A stretch of 64,000 nt of DNA from Luteimicrobium album (GTDB taxonomy: Bacteria > Actinomycetota > Actinomycetes > Actinomycetales > Cellulomonadaceae). Location of the stretch: positions 4,119,862 to 4,183,861 of the forward strand of contig NZ_BSUK01000001.1 of assembly GCF_030161555.1 (NCBI RefSeq), given 5' to 3'. The notes under the pieces are model-generated. The model saw only the letters and a program-made list of their open reading frames with translations. It searched no databases and was not told the origin of the DNA. A program made the position numbers and the translations under genes. Within the stretch, counting starts at the first letter, position 1; each line of letters begins with the position of its first letter. Below are positions 1 through 7,671 of the stretch, piece by piece.

Positions 1-55
1 GCGAGAACCCGGCGCCGACGAAGGCGCCCCAGGCGGCGAGCTGGCCGGCGGTCAT
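1..55 (-). CDS. tadC: Tad pilus inner-membrane protein TadC, N-terminus only
   Basis: Only the first 18 codons are inside the window. The ATG overlaps the tadB stop codon as ATGA, so the two genes are translationally coupled. The visible residues (MTAGQLAAWGAFVGAG) look like the start of a first membrane helix. In Tad/Flp operons tadB is normally followed by tadC, another type II secretion F-family platform protein. The call rests on position and this short stretch; the body of the gene is not visible. Confidence 0.55.
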   Translation of the reverse strand, partial: MTAGQLAAWGAFVGAGFS

Positions 56-908
56 CGCAGCACCCGCGTCTCCTCGGGCAGCCGCCCGATCCGGATCATG
101 AGGCGGTACGCCACCGCGCAGCACGCGGCACCGAGCCCGAGCACGGCGACACCGGCCACCGAGTCGTACGCCTGGGCCGTCTCGGGGCGCGTCGCGAGCA
201 GCGCCAGCACCACCCACGGCCCGGCGACCGCGAGCCGCGCCGCGTTGATCGTCCACGACTGGCGGGCCTCGAGCTCGCCGCGCGTGCGCGCGTCCTCGCG
301 CAGGAACGTGGAGAGCGTCCGGAGGAGGCGGCCGAGGTCCGTGCCGCCGACGTCGCGGGTCATCCGCAGAGCCTCGACGATCCGGTCGCCGACCGGGTCC
401 GCGAGCCGGGCCTTGAGCGCGTCCAGGCACTCGGAGAACCGGCCCGACGCGCGGAAGTCGCTCGCGAACGCCCGGAACTGGGGCCTCAGCTCGACGGGCC
501 CGCGCTCGCCGAGCTGCGCGACGGCCTCGGGCAGCGACAACCCCGCCCGCACGCCCGACGCCAGGTTGTCCACGACCTCGGGCCACACCTCGCGCAGGGC
601 CACGCGCCGTCGTCGGGCGCGCGACCGGACGAGCATCGCGGGGATCCCCCGGCGAGCAGCGCGAACGCGAGGCTGATGGTCCCGGAGCGGGTGAACACGA
701 AGCCCGCGAGCGCCACGACGACGCCGACGACGACGCTCGCCCCGACGAGTCCGCCCGGCGTCACGCCGGTCGCGCCGGCCTGGACGAGGAGGTCCTGGGT
801 GCGGGCGGCCCAGCCGTCGCTGCGCCGGGTCCGTGGGGTCGGCGCCCACCACGCGGTCCACACGAGGCACAGGCCGGCGCCGAGCAGGAGGCCGAGGACG
901 ACGCCCAT
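52..908 (-). CDS. tadB: Tad pilus inner-membrane platform protein TadB (single-base frame break)
   Basis: This is a type II secretion F-family platform protein of about 285 aa when the frame is repaired. TadB and TadC form the inner-membrane platform on which the CpaF ATPase drives Flp pilus assembly. The N-terminus has two hydrophobic segments. The body carries the T2SSF pattern (VWPEVVDNLASGVRAG, then GRFSECLDALKARLADP and MTRDVGGTDLGRLLRTL), followed by a C-terminal membrane pair. The ATG overlaps the cpaF stop. The frame breaks at a run of five C (646-650, five G in the gene); one extra G restores LLAGGIPAM. The same kind of error recurs across the window, so the gene is probably intact. 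Confidence 0.85.
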
Positions 909-1805
909 CAGGCCTGCCCCCGGTACGCGTCGGCGAACGGCTGGGCCGGCGGCGGGGGATAGACCGTGGTGCCGGCGGCGCCGGGCGCCGCGTGGTCGCG
1001 CTGCGCCTCGTGCGGGCGTCCGGTCGCGAGCAGCGCGAGGACGTCGATCCCCGCGCGCTCGTAGCGGTCGAGCGCCGGCGGGAGCCCGTCGCCGCGCACC
1101 AGCTCGCCACCGGACCGCCCGCCGCCGACCCGATGGAAGATCGTGGACGTCTCGACGACGTCCTGCTCGACGCGCCCGGGCACGCCGACGATCTCGCGGA
1201 CCTGGCGCCGCCCGTCGGGCGCGACGCCGAGGTGGACGACGACGTCGACCGACGACGCGACGGTGGGCACGACGAACCGGTCGGACACGTTCTCGCCGGC
1301 GAGGAGCGGGAGGGCCGTCATCTTGCCGATGGCCTCGCGGGCCGAGCTCGCGTGCAGCGTGCACATGCCCGGGATGCCGGAGTTCAAGGCGATCAGCAGG
1401 TCGAACGCCTCGGCCTCGCGGACCTCGCCGATGACGATGCGGTCGGGGCGCATGCGCAGCGCCTCCTTGACGAGACGGCGGAGCGTGATCTCGCCGGTGC
1501 CCTCGAGGCTGGGCTGGCGGCACTGCATCGCGACGAGGTCCCGCGCGGCGATCCGGAGCTCGAAGACCTCCTCGCAGGTGATGATCCGCTGCGTCGCGGG
1601 CACCGATCCGGCGAGCGCGTTGAGCATCGTCGTCTTGCCGGCCTGCGTCGCGCCCGACACGAGGACGTTGAGCCCGGCGCGCACGGTCGCGTCGAGGAAC
1701 GACGCCGCCTGCCCGGTCAGGGACCCCAGCGCGACGAGGTCGCCCAGGTGCGACGCGCGCAGGACGTGCTTGCGGATGTTGACCGCCATCTCAGCGCGCG
1801 TGACG
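908..1805 (-). pseudogene. cpaF: Tad secretion ATPase CpaF, 3' fragment cut by prophage insertion
   Basis: This is the C-terminal ~300 aa of the Flp pilus assembly ATPase, which hydrolyses ATP at the inner membrane. The Walker A motif SGATQAGKTT, the Walker B-like RIVIGEVRE and the MCTLHASSAREA region are all present. The fragment begins with ADVTRAEMAVNIRKH, which family members carry about 100-150 residues inside the protein, so the N-terminal part is missing. It ends abruptly at the phage attachment core near 1805. The matching 5' half should lie beyond attR, outside the window. The only internal ATG near the break precedes AVNIRK, giving a truncated enzyme at best. Precise excision would restore the gene. 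Confidence 0.88.
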
Positions 1806-1833
1806 TCCGCTATCCGATGGGACGCAGAGTGCT
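1781..1833. other. attL, left prophage-chromosome junction
   Basis: Sequence right of 1804 is identical to sequence right of 40138, while sequence to the left differs (cpaF at attL, phage right end at 40137). The junction falls in the codons for Asp-Val in the cpaF motif ADVTR. By analogy with the attP symmetry, the crossover dinucleotide is probably TC at 1806-1807. The integrase stop codon lies within 6 bp of it, so attL carries the attB half from cpaF and the attP half next to the integrase gene. Confidence 0.85.
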
Positions 1834-3261
1834 CCAGACCGGGACGACGTCGGCGCGCCGCTCCTCGAAGCGCACCTCGACCCGCGCGATCAGAGCCCGC
1901 AGCGCGGACCGCTTCGCCTCGACCGGGAGCGTCACCCAGTCCGCCAGGACCTCGCGCGCGATCTTCGACGGGTCGTCGGGCATGCGCACGATCAGCCGCT
2001 CCGCCGCGGCGAGGCCGGACGTGAGCCGGTCGCGGCGCTCCATGATCTCGTCGCGCGTCACCCGGTACGCGGCCTCCGGCACAAGCCCCGAGGCGAGGTG
2101 CCCGGTGAGGGCGGCGAGCTGGCGGTCCAGGCCGGTGATCTCGCGGGCGATGCGCTGCGCCTCGAGGCGCGCGTCCGATCCCTCGACGGCGGCCCGGGCC
2201 GCGGTGTTCTCGACGTCGTCCGCGACGTCGCGCAGCCACGCGAGCACGGCGTCCTCGACGAGGCGCAAGGAGATCGACCAGCGCGGCCCGTGTCCCTCGG
2301 CGCGGCCGAAGTCCCCGCACCGGTACCCGAGGAACCCTTCACGCTGCCGGTTCCGCGCCGACGGGGCGATGCGGTACCCGTTCATCCCGGCCCCGCACTC
2401 GCACCGCGCGATCCCAGACAGCAGGTACCGGCGCTTCACCTGCCGCTCTGCCGCGCGCGCCTCACGCTCGGCCCGGTACGCCTCCCACGTCTCGACGTCG
2501 ACGATGCCCTGGTGCGCGCCGTCGTGGAGCTCGCCGTGGTAGACGACGTACCCGGCGTGGATCGGCGAGTCGAGGCACTGCACGATCGTCGTGTCGTGCC
2601 ACGCGGGGGCGTGCATCGGCTTGAGGCCGAGGCCGTTGAACCAGGCTGCGAGCTCGCGGTGCCCTGCGCCGGCGAGGTACCGGCGGTACGCCTGCTCGAT
2701 GTACGGGGCCGTGTCGGGGTCGGGGGTGACGGCGCCGTCGGCCCAGGCCCACCCCCAGGGGAGCTTCCCGCCGGGTGGGAGGCCGCGGGCGACGCGGGAG
2801 GCGTGGACCTCCTGCCACTGCTCGCTGATGCGTTCGGACTCGAACGCGGCGAGCTCGGTCATGACGCCGCGCGCGAACCGGCCCGCGGCGGTGCCGTCGT
2901 TGGGTTCGGTGGCGGATTCGATGCGGCCGCCGGCGACGTCGACGCGGTCGGCTGCGATGGCCCAGTCCTTGCGGTTGCGGGACAGGCGGGACCAGCGCCA
3001 CAGGACGACGACGTCGGCGGCGCGGGTCTCGATCATGTCCATGACGCGTTGAACAGCGGGCCGCTTCCAGGTGCGCCCGGAGATGCCGGGGTCGGCTTCG
3101 ACGGCGACGACGTCGTATCCGTGGCGGGCGCAGTAGTCGCGTCCGGCGGTCTCCTGCAGCTCGAGGCTGATCGACTCCTCGCGGTAGGTCGACTGGCGCA
3201 GGTAGAGGACCGCGCGCGGCGGCGTGTCGGGGACGGGGCGGAGGCCAGCACGAGGAGTCAT
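1810..3261 (-). CDS. int: large serine integrase
   Basis: This is a site-specific serine recombinase of 483 aa that joins attP to attB and, with a directionality factor, excises the prophage. The N-terminal resolvase domain starts RAVLYLRQSTYREES, with the nucleophilic Ser in LRQS, followed by the VVLWRWSRLSRN helix region. A recombinase domain comes next (PPGGKLPWGWAWADG onward), then a zinc ribbon (CECGAG...YRCGDF) and a C-terminal coiled coil, all typical of phiC31/Bxb1-type enzymes. I start at the ATG at 3261 because the resolvase domain begins 18 residues later; the upstream extension is low-complexity. It stops at the attachment site itself, the usual position for a serine integrase gene. 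Confidence 0.95.
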   Translation of the reverse strand: MTPRAGLRPVPDTPPRAVLYLRQSTYREESISLELQETAGRDYCARHGYDVVAVEADPGISGRTWKRPAVQRVMDMIETRAADVVVLWRWSRLSRNRKDWAIAADRVDVAGGRIESATEPNDGTAAGRFARGVMTELAAFESERISEQWQEVHASRVARGLPPGGKLPWGWAWADGAVTPDPDTAPYIEQAYRRYLAGAGHRELAAWFNGLGLKPMHAPAWHDTTIVQCLDSPIHAGYVVYHGELHDGAHQGIVDVETWEAYRAEREARAAERQVKRRYLLSGIARCECGAGMNGYRIAPSARNRQREGFLGYRCGDFGRAEGHGPRWSISLRLVEDAVLAWLRDVADDVENTAARAAVEGSDARLEAQRIAREITGLDRQLAALTGHLASGLVPEAAYRVTRDEIMERRDRLTSGLAAAERLIVRMPDDPSKIAREVLADWVTLPVEAKRSALRALIARVEVRFEERRADVVPVWSTLRPIG

Positions 3262-3268
3262 AGGCGGG

Positions 3269-3919
3269 TCAGAACTTCCACTCCCAGCCCGTGTCGCCCT
3301 GGCCGTTGAGGCTGTACACGACGACCCCATGCTTGGTCTTGGAGTCGAGCACGACCAAGCCCTTCGCCTTCTGTGCTGGGCCGATCGATGTGGGGATCAC
3401 TTCGGAGTCATCTGCGCATGCGAACGCGGCTGCTGTCGCGGGGTTCGACTGGTTGTAGCCGTCTGAACCGATGAGCGACCAGGTGGCTGGACCGATACCG
3501 AGAGCCGTGCCTCCGGTGAGCGACAGCGCCTTCACGAGTTCCTTCGACGTGCGCGCTTCGACCGTGAGCGCGACGAGGTGGCCAGCTTTCGACTTGGTGG
3601 CGAACTGGCCGTCGCATGTGGGGTCGACCTTGATCTTCGTGACCCGGATCTGGAATGCCGCGTCCCCGAGATTGTCCCCGTTCGAACCTGACACCCAGCC
3701 CCACTCCCCGGCCTTCTTCTCCACGTTCCCTCGCGCGCTCGTCGGAGCCGCGGTCGGTGTGACCTCAGCGGTGGGGGTCGGCTTGAGCTGGGCTTGGACT
3801 GTCTGAGTGACGGTCGCCGTCACCGTGACGGGCGGTGCACTGGGGCCCGATGACGAGCACGCGGCGAGCGTCCCAGCTGCGACGACAGTGATGGTTGCGA
3901 GAGCGTACTTACGAGGCAT
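3269..3919 (-). CDS. prophage lipoprotein
   Basis: 216 aa. A signal peptide with lipobox LAAC (MPRKYALATITVVAAGTLAAC) predicts lipidation at Cys21 and an outer-leaflet membrane anchor. A Thr/Pro-rich linker (about residues 30-62) leads to a globular domain of ~150 aa ending WEWKF, resembling the DUF4352-type immunoglobulin-like domains common in actinobacterial lipoproteins. It sits between the integrase and immA on the lysogeny strand, so it is probably made in the lysogen. Lipoproteins in this place in other temperate phages (for example TP-J34 Ltp) block superinfection; that role here is inference. The region is less GC-rich than the structural genes. Confidence 0.7.
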   Translation of the reverse strand: MPRKYALATITVVAAGTLAACSSSGPSAPPVTVTATVTQTVQAQLKPTPTAEVTPTAAPTSARGNVEKKAGEWGWVSGSNGDNLGDAAFQIRVTKIKVDPTCDGQFATKSKAGHLVALTVEARTSKELVKALSLTGGTALGIGPATWSLIGSDGYNQSNPATAAAFACADDSEVIPTSIGPAQKAKGLVVLDSKTKHGVVVYSLNGQGDTGWEWKF

Positions 3920-3984
3920 GGACGGATCATCCCGTACCGCGCCGAGGCGACGAACCGTGCGAACGGGTGAAGTCTGTGAGCGCG

Positions 3985-4395
3985 TCATGCGGGGTCGTCT
4001 TGGTTGAGGATCATCGCGGCGACGCGACCCTTCTCGTCGTCGGTGAGGTGTTCGATCCTGGCGCGGAGCGTGTCGACGTCGACCCACAGCTCGTCAGCCA
4101 GCTCAGCCTCGGACGTCGCCCACTTCCATGCGGCGAGGAGGTCGTCGAGGTCGATGAGCCGCCGGGCGGCCAGCGCACGTGCTGCCTGTTCGTCACGGCG
4201 CCGGCATCCGTCCGTGTGGCCGAGGTCGACGTGTGCGAGCTCGTGCGCGAGGGTGCAGCGGCGCTGCACCTGGGTCTGGTGCGGGTGCAGAACGATCATG
4301 GTGCGGCCGTCTGTGAAGCCGAGGAGTCCAGGTAGGACGGCCCAGTGGAGTCGGATGTGGGGCCGGTTCGCGAGTGCACGCCAGGGATGGAACAT
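3985..4395 (-). CDS. immA: ImmA/IrrE-family metallopeptidase
   Basis: This is a zinc metallopeptidase of the ImmA/IrrE family with the HExxH motif HELAHVDLGH. In ICEBs1 and many prophages ImmA cleaves the HTH repressor to trigger induction; here the partner would be the repressor at 6064-6570. The chosen start gives MFHPWRALANRPHIRLHW, the usual N-terminus. Longer starts at GTG 4425 or ATG 4437 are possible, and the latter would be leaderless because it lies inside the LexA-type box at 4428-4443. No clear ribosome binding site precedes 4395. That box suggests DNA damage raises immA transcription. Confidence 0.85.
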   Translation of the reverse strand: MFHPWRALANRPHIRLHWAVLPGLLGFTDGRTMIVLHPHQTQVQRRCTLAHELAHVDLGHTDGCRRRDEQAARALAARRLIDLDDLLAAWKWATSEAELADELWVDVDTLRARIEHLTDDEKGRVAAMILNQDDPA

Positions 4396-4427
4396 CGAGG
4401 TGAACGTACCGCCGCCCGAGGCCACTG

Positions 4428-4443
4428 TCGAACGCATGTTCGA
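4428..4443 (-). promoter_or_regulatory. LexA (SOS) box at the immA promoter
   Basis: TCGAAC-GCAT-GTTCGA is a perfect 6-bp inverted repeat with a 4-bp spacer. It matches the SOS-box consensus of Gram-positive bacteria and actinobacteria (CGAACnnnnGTTCG). On the minus strand a -10-like TAGATT (4448-4443) abuts it, so LexA bound here would cover the -10 and start point of immA transcription. I see no good -35. The identical box in copy 2 is at 42762-42777. Confidence 0.75.
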
Positions 4444-4445
4444 AT

Positions 4446-5024
4446 CTAGGCGGTGTGGCGCACCGTTAGCTCCGGAGGTTCGCGGCGCTGCAGTTCGTCA
4501 TCAGCTTCACGAACCGCCGGATCCACGTTCGCTTCGTACCCCTCGAAGACCGTGTTGACGATGAGGACAACCAGGAGGAGCACGTAAGCGCCGAGTCCGA
4601 CAGCGAGGCTGTTCCAAAGGCGCGTCGGCGCCAATCCAGCCTTGACGAAGACGGCGACCGCGGTCGCAGCGCAGCAAGCGATGACACCCACGAGAGCGTG
4701 AGCGGCCGCTGCGTCGACGGATCTCCGAGCTGGAGCCTCTGACGCGGGGCGCCGGCCAGCCCGTTCGTCGAGGCGGCTTCTCCAGGCCGCAATCTGAGCG
4801 AAGACCGCTATGAGGACCCCGCCAAGGAGGGCGAAGCCCCCGATCAGGGCATCGGCAACTGTCGCTACGGACCAATGGCGCCAGAACGCTACTGCGGCCA
4901 GTGCGACCGGGATGCCGTAGAGGAACCCACGGGACCACCAGTCGGGTGCTCCGCCCCGGTGGTTCCTGAGATCGGCCAGTCCCTCCCAGTGTCGCAAGAA
5001 GAGCTCGGCCGGACCCATAGGCAT
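4446..5024 (-). CDS. four-helix membrane protein, possible RexB-like partner
   Basis: 192 aa. Four hydrophobic segments are visible: GIPVALAAVAFW, ADALIGGFALLGGVLIAVFAQIAAW, AAHALVGVIACCAATAVAVFV and LAVGLGAYVLLLVVLIVNTVF, with a charged C-terminal tail. No enzyme motif is seen. It lies downstream of the 324-aa soluble protein on the repressor strand, matching the lambda order cI-rexA-rexB, where RexB is a four-helix membrane protein that depolarises the cell during superinfection. The match is one of layout and topology, not of recognised sequence homology. It could equally be an unrelated membrane cargo protein. Confidence 0.6.
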   Translation of the reverse strand: MPMGPAELFLRHWEGLADLRNHRGGAPDWWSRGFLYGIPVALAAVAFWRHWSVATVADALIGGFALLGGVLIAVFAQIAAWRSRLDERAGRRPASEAPARRSVDAAAAHALVGVIACCAATAVAVFVKAGLAPTRLWNSLAVGLGAYVLLLVVLIVNTVFEGYEANVDPAVREADDELQRREPPELTVRHTA

Positions 5025-5055
5025 CGCGTCACGCTCCTCAGATCGGCTCCCTGGT

Positions 5056-6030
5056 TCAGATGGTTATATCGGTGCCCTCTGACAGTGTCCCACTGAGGAG
5101 GGAGCGCGCACTTGCGATCCAGGAGTCGTCGTCGAGCGGTAGATCCGCGCTGAACTCGTACGTGAACAGTGCGCGGATCGAATCGGGCCGGATCGTCTTG
5201 CGGCCCTCGTCATTCTCGACAACCAGAGCGGCATCGTCGAACCGGAGGCCAGTCTCATCGAGAGCCTCTGGGCTGTAGCCGGCGATAGATTCGATCCTGA
5301 CGACGTACTCGGAGTCACCGCCACCCTCCGCCCATCGGAGGGCCTCGCGAAGGAGACCCTCACGCTCGTAGTCCGCGTCGACGTGGTGCGTCAGCTTGGT
5401 GGCGACAGACCTTCGACGCCCCGGTTCGCTGGGCCGGTACTGCCGCAGTTCTGCGGTGACCTTCTCGGCGTTCCGGATGAGCTCCATGATCCGGCGACGA
5501 TCCGCAACCTGGTTGACCTTGGGACGCAGCCACCTGTCAGCATCGAGCCGAAAGCCTTCGTAGCCCAACCATCGAACCAACATCGTGATGGGGCATGTCC
5601 TCGCGATCGTTTCAACCACGAGACGCCCTTCGGGTCCTGACTCAGGGACAAACAGCAGGGCTCGGTATTCGTGGACTGGGGCACGCTGCGAGATGTCGAC
5701 CGCGCCGTCGCGGCCTAGCGCTTCGTCGAACTCGCCGTGGTAGCCGTGCTTCAGCTTGTAGAGCGTCTGCCCCGGGCCAACGGCGCGGACGTCGTCACAG
5801 CGCAGTTGGGGAGTCTCGCGTGGAGGGTGCGGGTCCTCCTCCCACTCGGCAGGTCGGCGAAGATCCGGCACCCCGGAGACCAGCCCGCGCGTCATCAGCG
5901 ACTCGCCGCACGCCACCAGAAGGTCTTCCGCAGAGGCACTGGCGCTCCCCCACGGCTCGCCGAGATCGAGGCGCGTGCGCTTCGATGGTCCCCGCGTCAC
6001 CCAGAACTCGAAGACTCGTGCTCCGAACAC
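5056..6030 (-). CDS. lysogeny-module protein of unknown function, possible RexA-like sensor
   Basis: 324 aa, soluble, no transmembrane segment. I do not recognise the family with confidence. The middle of the protein (LYKLKHGYHGEF, then HEYRALLFVPESG, then VETIARTCPITMLVRWL) has the same order of elements as lambda RexA (a beta-rich part, LFVEGD, then a helix). The length is near that of RexA (279 aa). It lies 33 bp from the repressor stop, on the same strand, followed by a four-helix membrane protein, so both are likely co-transcribed with the repressor in the lysogen. A superinfection-exclusion role is inference. The base composition is clearly less GC-rich than the late genes. Confidence 0.6.
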   Translation of the reverse strand: MFGARVFEFWVTRGPSKRTRLDLGEPWGSASASAEDLLVACGESLMTRGLVSGVPDLRRPAEWEEDPHPPRETPQLRCDDVRAVGPGQTLYKLKHGYHGEFDEALGRDGAVDISQRAPVHEYRALLFVPESGPEGRLVVETIARTCPITMLVRWLGYEGFRLDADRWLRPKVNQVADRRRIMELIRNAEKVTAELRQYRPSEPGRRRSVATKLTHHVDADYEREGLLREALRWAEGGGDSEYVVRIESIAGYSPEALDETGLRFDDAALVVENDEGRKTIRPDSIRALFTYEFSADLPLDDDSWIASARSLLSGTLSEGTDITI

Positions 6031-6063
6031 CTGCTACCCCTATCTATCGCCTGGAGCTGTCGC

Positions 6064-6570
6064 TCACGACGGCTCATCCGAGCCTGAGTCCTGCGACTCC
6101 TCCCCCGATGTCGCGTCAGGCGCGGCGGCCGGCACTCCGGGGCGAGCCGCTAGCGCAAGCGCGTCGGGGGCGAGCGCGGCGGAGGACTCTGCATCGCGGC
6201 GCGCCTCGTCGAGCTCACGATTGGACCGCGCGAACTGCCGCACGATGTCAACGACCACGCGACGCTGGTCGGCGGAGAGCAGATCCGCGTCAGGCGGCAG
6301 GAGTTCGGCGAGCGGCTGCACCGGAAGCGGTTCACGGGCAGCCAGCAGGACCTCGACGAGCGGAACGCCGGAAAGCTCGGCGAGCGCTTCGAGGGTGCGG
6401 CGCGTAGGCCGAGAGGTGTAGGTGCCCGCGATGATCTTGTCGACCGTCGTGTACGAGAGTGTGAGGCCGCGCCGTTTGGCTTCGCGATCGAGCGCTCGCC
6501 CTTGCAGCCCTCCAGCTCGCTCCGATGCCCTGAGCGCAACGTCCCTCAGCGTGAGTGGATTCTTGGTCAC
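6064..6570 (-). CDS. HTH prophage repressor
   Basis: 168 aa from GTG 6570, chosen because AGGA lies about 9 bases upstream and the DNA-binding domain starts soon after. The N-terminal helix-turn-helix region (ALDREAKRRGLTLSYTTVDKIIAGTYTSRPTRRTLEALAELSGV) resembles XRE-type repressors, and an acidic tail follows. Being divergent from a Cro-like gene and on the same strand as immA, it is the likely immunity repressor and ImmA substrate. It should bind the TGACAAG-type inverted repeats in 6629-6725. Confidence 0.75.
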   Translation of the reverse strand: MTKNPLTLRDVALRASERAGGLQGRALDREAKRRGLTLSYTTVDKIIAGTYTSRPTRRTLEALAELSGVPLVEVLLAAREPLPVQPLAELLPPDADLLSADQRRVVVDIVRQFARSNRELDEARRDAESSAALAPDALALAARPGVPAAAPDATSGEESQDSGSDEPS

Positions 6571-6628
6571 GGTCCCGATCCTGTCGGCGCTGTTCTCGCT
6601 GATGCCACCTTCGGCCCTAGGGGAACAC

Positions 6629-6740
6629 ACAAGTGACAGCGCCACCTTACGGCCTGACCTGCAAGTTCGTGCGCACCTCTTGACAAGTGCGTGACAAGCG
6701 CGGCAGGCTCCACTTGTCACCCGGGACAAACGGAGGCACG
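6629..6740. promoter_or_regulatory. divergent immunity operators and early promoter region
   Basis: The gap between the repressor and the Cro-like gene holds repeated TGACAAG half-sites: TTGACAAGTG at 6680, GTGACAAG at 6691-6698 paired with a perfect CTTGTCAC at 6713-6720 (14-bp spacer), ACAAGTGACAG near 6629 and GGGACAAACGG near 6723. TTGACA at 6680-6685 could serve as the -35 of the rightward early promoter; the -10 is not obvious. Ribosome binding site GGAGG is at 6732-6736. Confidence 0.65.
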
Positions 6741-7052
6741 ATGGTCACCCGACGACCGAAAGTCAGATTCCTCAGGGAGGTGTGGATGCGAGTCAAGGAC
6801 CCCGGTGCGATCCGTCGCGCAAGGCTCCGAGCCGGATACACCCAGTACGACCTCGCGGCGCTCGCGCGCTGCACGCAGGCGGCAATCTCGGCCCTAGAGA
6901 CAGGCGCCATGCGCGGCTGCTCGCAAGATCTCGGCAGCACGATTGCGAAGTACCTCGACCGCGACGTGGAGGACCTCTTCGAGGCCCATGTCGGATCTCG
7001 CGCGCATCGAGTGACAAACGCGGCCGGCTCCGTTCGTCAGGTGGCGGTGTGA
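6741..7052 (+). CDS. Cro-like XRE-family HTH protein
   Basis: 103 aa with an HTH_3 domain at about residues 21-80 (IRRARLRAGYTQYDLAALARCTQAAISALETG, then IAKYLDRDVEDLF). It is the first gene of the rightward early operon and divergent from the repressor, so it probably acts as Cro or excisionase-type regulator. GGAGG upstream supports ATG 6741. Its 3' end contains a second copy of the operator-like sequence (7011-7041). Confidence 0.8.
   Translation: MVTRRPKVRFLREVWMRVKDPGAIRRARLRAGYTQYDLAALARCTQAAISALETGAMRGCSQDLGSTIAKYLDRDVEDLFEAHVGSRAHRVTNAAGSVRQVAV
7011..7041 (+). promoter_or_regulatory. second operator-like repeat inside the 3' end of the Cro-like gene
   Basis: GTGACAAACGCGGCCGGCTC plus the next 11 bases repeats 6691-6721 with about six mismatches. 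The left arm is kept and the right arm (TTCGTCAG) is imperfect. It ends 8 bp before the start of the next gene, so it may be an extra repressor or Cro site controlling read-through. Confidence 0.45.
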
Positions 7053-7243
7053 CGACGCGTGACGAAGCGATCGCGAAGGCGGGTGCGTGCATCGCGGAGG
7101 GACGGCGTGTCCGCGACTCCCTGCCGGTCGCGGAGGCTGCGCGCCGCGCCCACGTCGCCGGCGGGCCGTCCATCGAAGAGCTCGAGCAGCTCATTGCCGC
7201 CCAGCGCGGCCAGCAGACCCAGACCGCACCCGACGCGGCCTGA
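7049..7243 (+). CDS. small early protein, unknown
   Basis: 64 aa from a GTG that overlaps the preceding stop as GTGA, implying translational coupling. The sequence is Ala-rich and helical (TRDEAIAKAGACIAEGRRVRDS, ending EELEQLIAAQRGQQ). No known domain is recognised. Early genes in this position of actinophages include excisionases and small regulators, but nothing here decides it. Confidence 0.55.
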   Translation: MTTRDEAIAKAGACIAEGRRVRDSLPVAEAARRAHVAGGPSIEELEQLIAAQRGQQTQTAPDAA

Positions 7244-7261
7244 ACCCAAGCAGAACACAAC

Positions 7262-7297
7262 GAAGCCCGGCACCCCTACCACGAGACACCGGGCTTC
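7262..7297. terminator. hairpin after the first early genes
   Basis: GAAGCCCGG (7262-7270) and CCGGGCTTC (7289-7297) form a perfect 9-bp stem with an 18-base loop, in the 80-bp gap between 7243 and 7324. There is no T-tract, so it may be an attenuator or processing site rather than a full terminator. Confidence 0.5.
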
Positions 7298-7323
7298 ATC
7301 GATCGAACAGGAGACATCGTCCC

Positions 7324-7671
7324 ATGAACACCCAGCACCTCCCCCGACACGCGAAGCCCGGGCCCCTCACCGGCAAGCTGCAGTTCCAGGAAGAGCGCGC
7401 GAAGCTCGCCGCCCGCAACGGCGAAACCTGCCCGCCCGTCCCAGGCCGTCACCGCGGTTCCCCCAAGCACACCGTCGTCACCGTCACCTCGACGCTGAGC
7501 ATCCCCGACCGCGCGCGACGCGCCGGCGCGAACGCCATCACCGGCGAGTGGTGGGACCCCGAGACCAACACCTGGTACCGCCTCGACCGCACCGACTTCG
7601 GGTTCGCCGTCACCGACCCGTCCGAGGTCGACGCGCCGATCGACTACGAGCTCACCGAGCAGGCCGCCTGA
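7324..7671 (+). CDS. early protein, unknown
   Basis: 115 aa. Ribosome binding site AGGAGA lies just upstream of ATG 7324. The N-terminal half is basic and the C-terminal half is rich in Asp and aromatic residues (GEWWDPETNTWYRLDRTDFGF). The TGA overlaps the next ATG. No family is recognised. Confidence 0.6.
   Translation: MNTQHLPRHAKPGPLTGKLQFQEERAKLAARNGETCPPVPGRHRGSPKHTVVTVTSTLSIPDRARRAGANAITGEWWDPETNTWYRLDRTDFGFAVTDPSEVDAPIDYELTEQAA

Noticed and set aside
52..908. tadB as a true pseudogene
   Set aside because: The only lesion is one missing G in a G run, the same lesion class seen all over the window, so error is likelier than decay.
833..2542. 569-aa plus-strand open frame across attL
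   Set aside because: Antisense to cpaF and integrase; crosses the host-phage junction and has no ribosome binding site or motif.
3985..4437. ATG 4437 as the preferred immA start
   Set aside because: The codon lies inside the LexA-type box and nearly at the predicted transcription start; only a leaderless transcript would use it, so I list it as an alternative.
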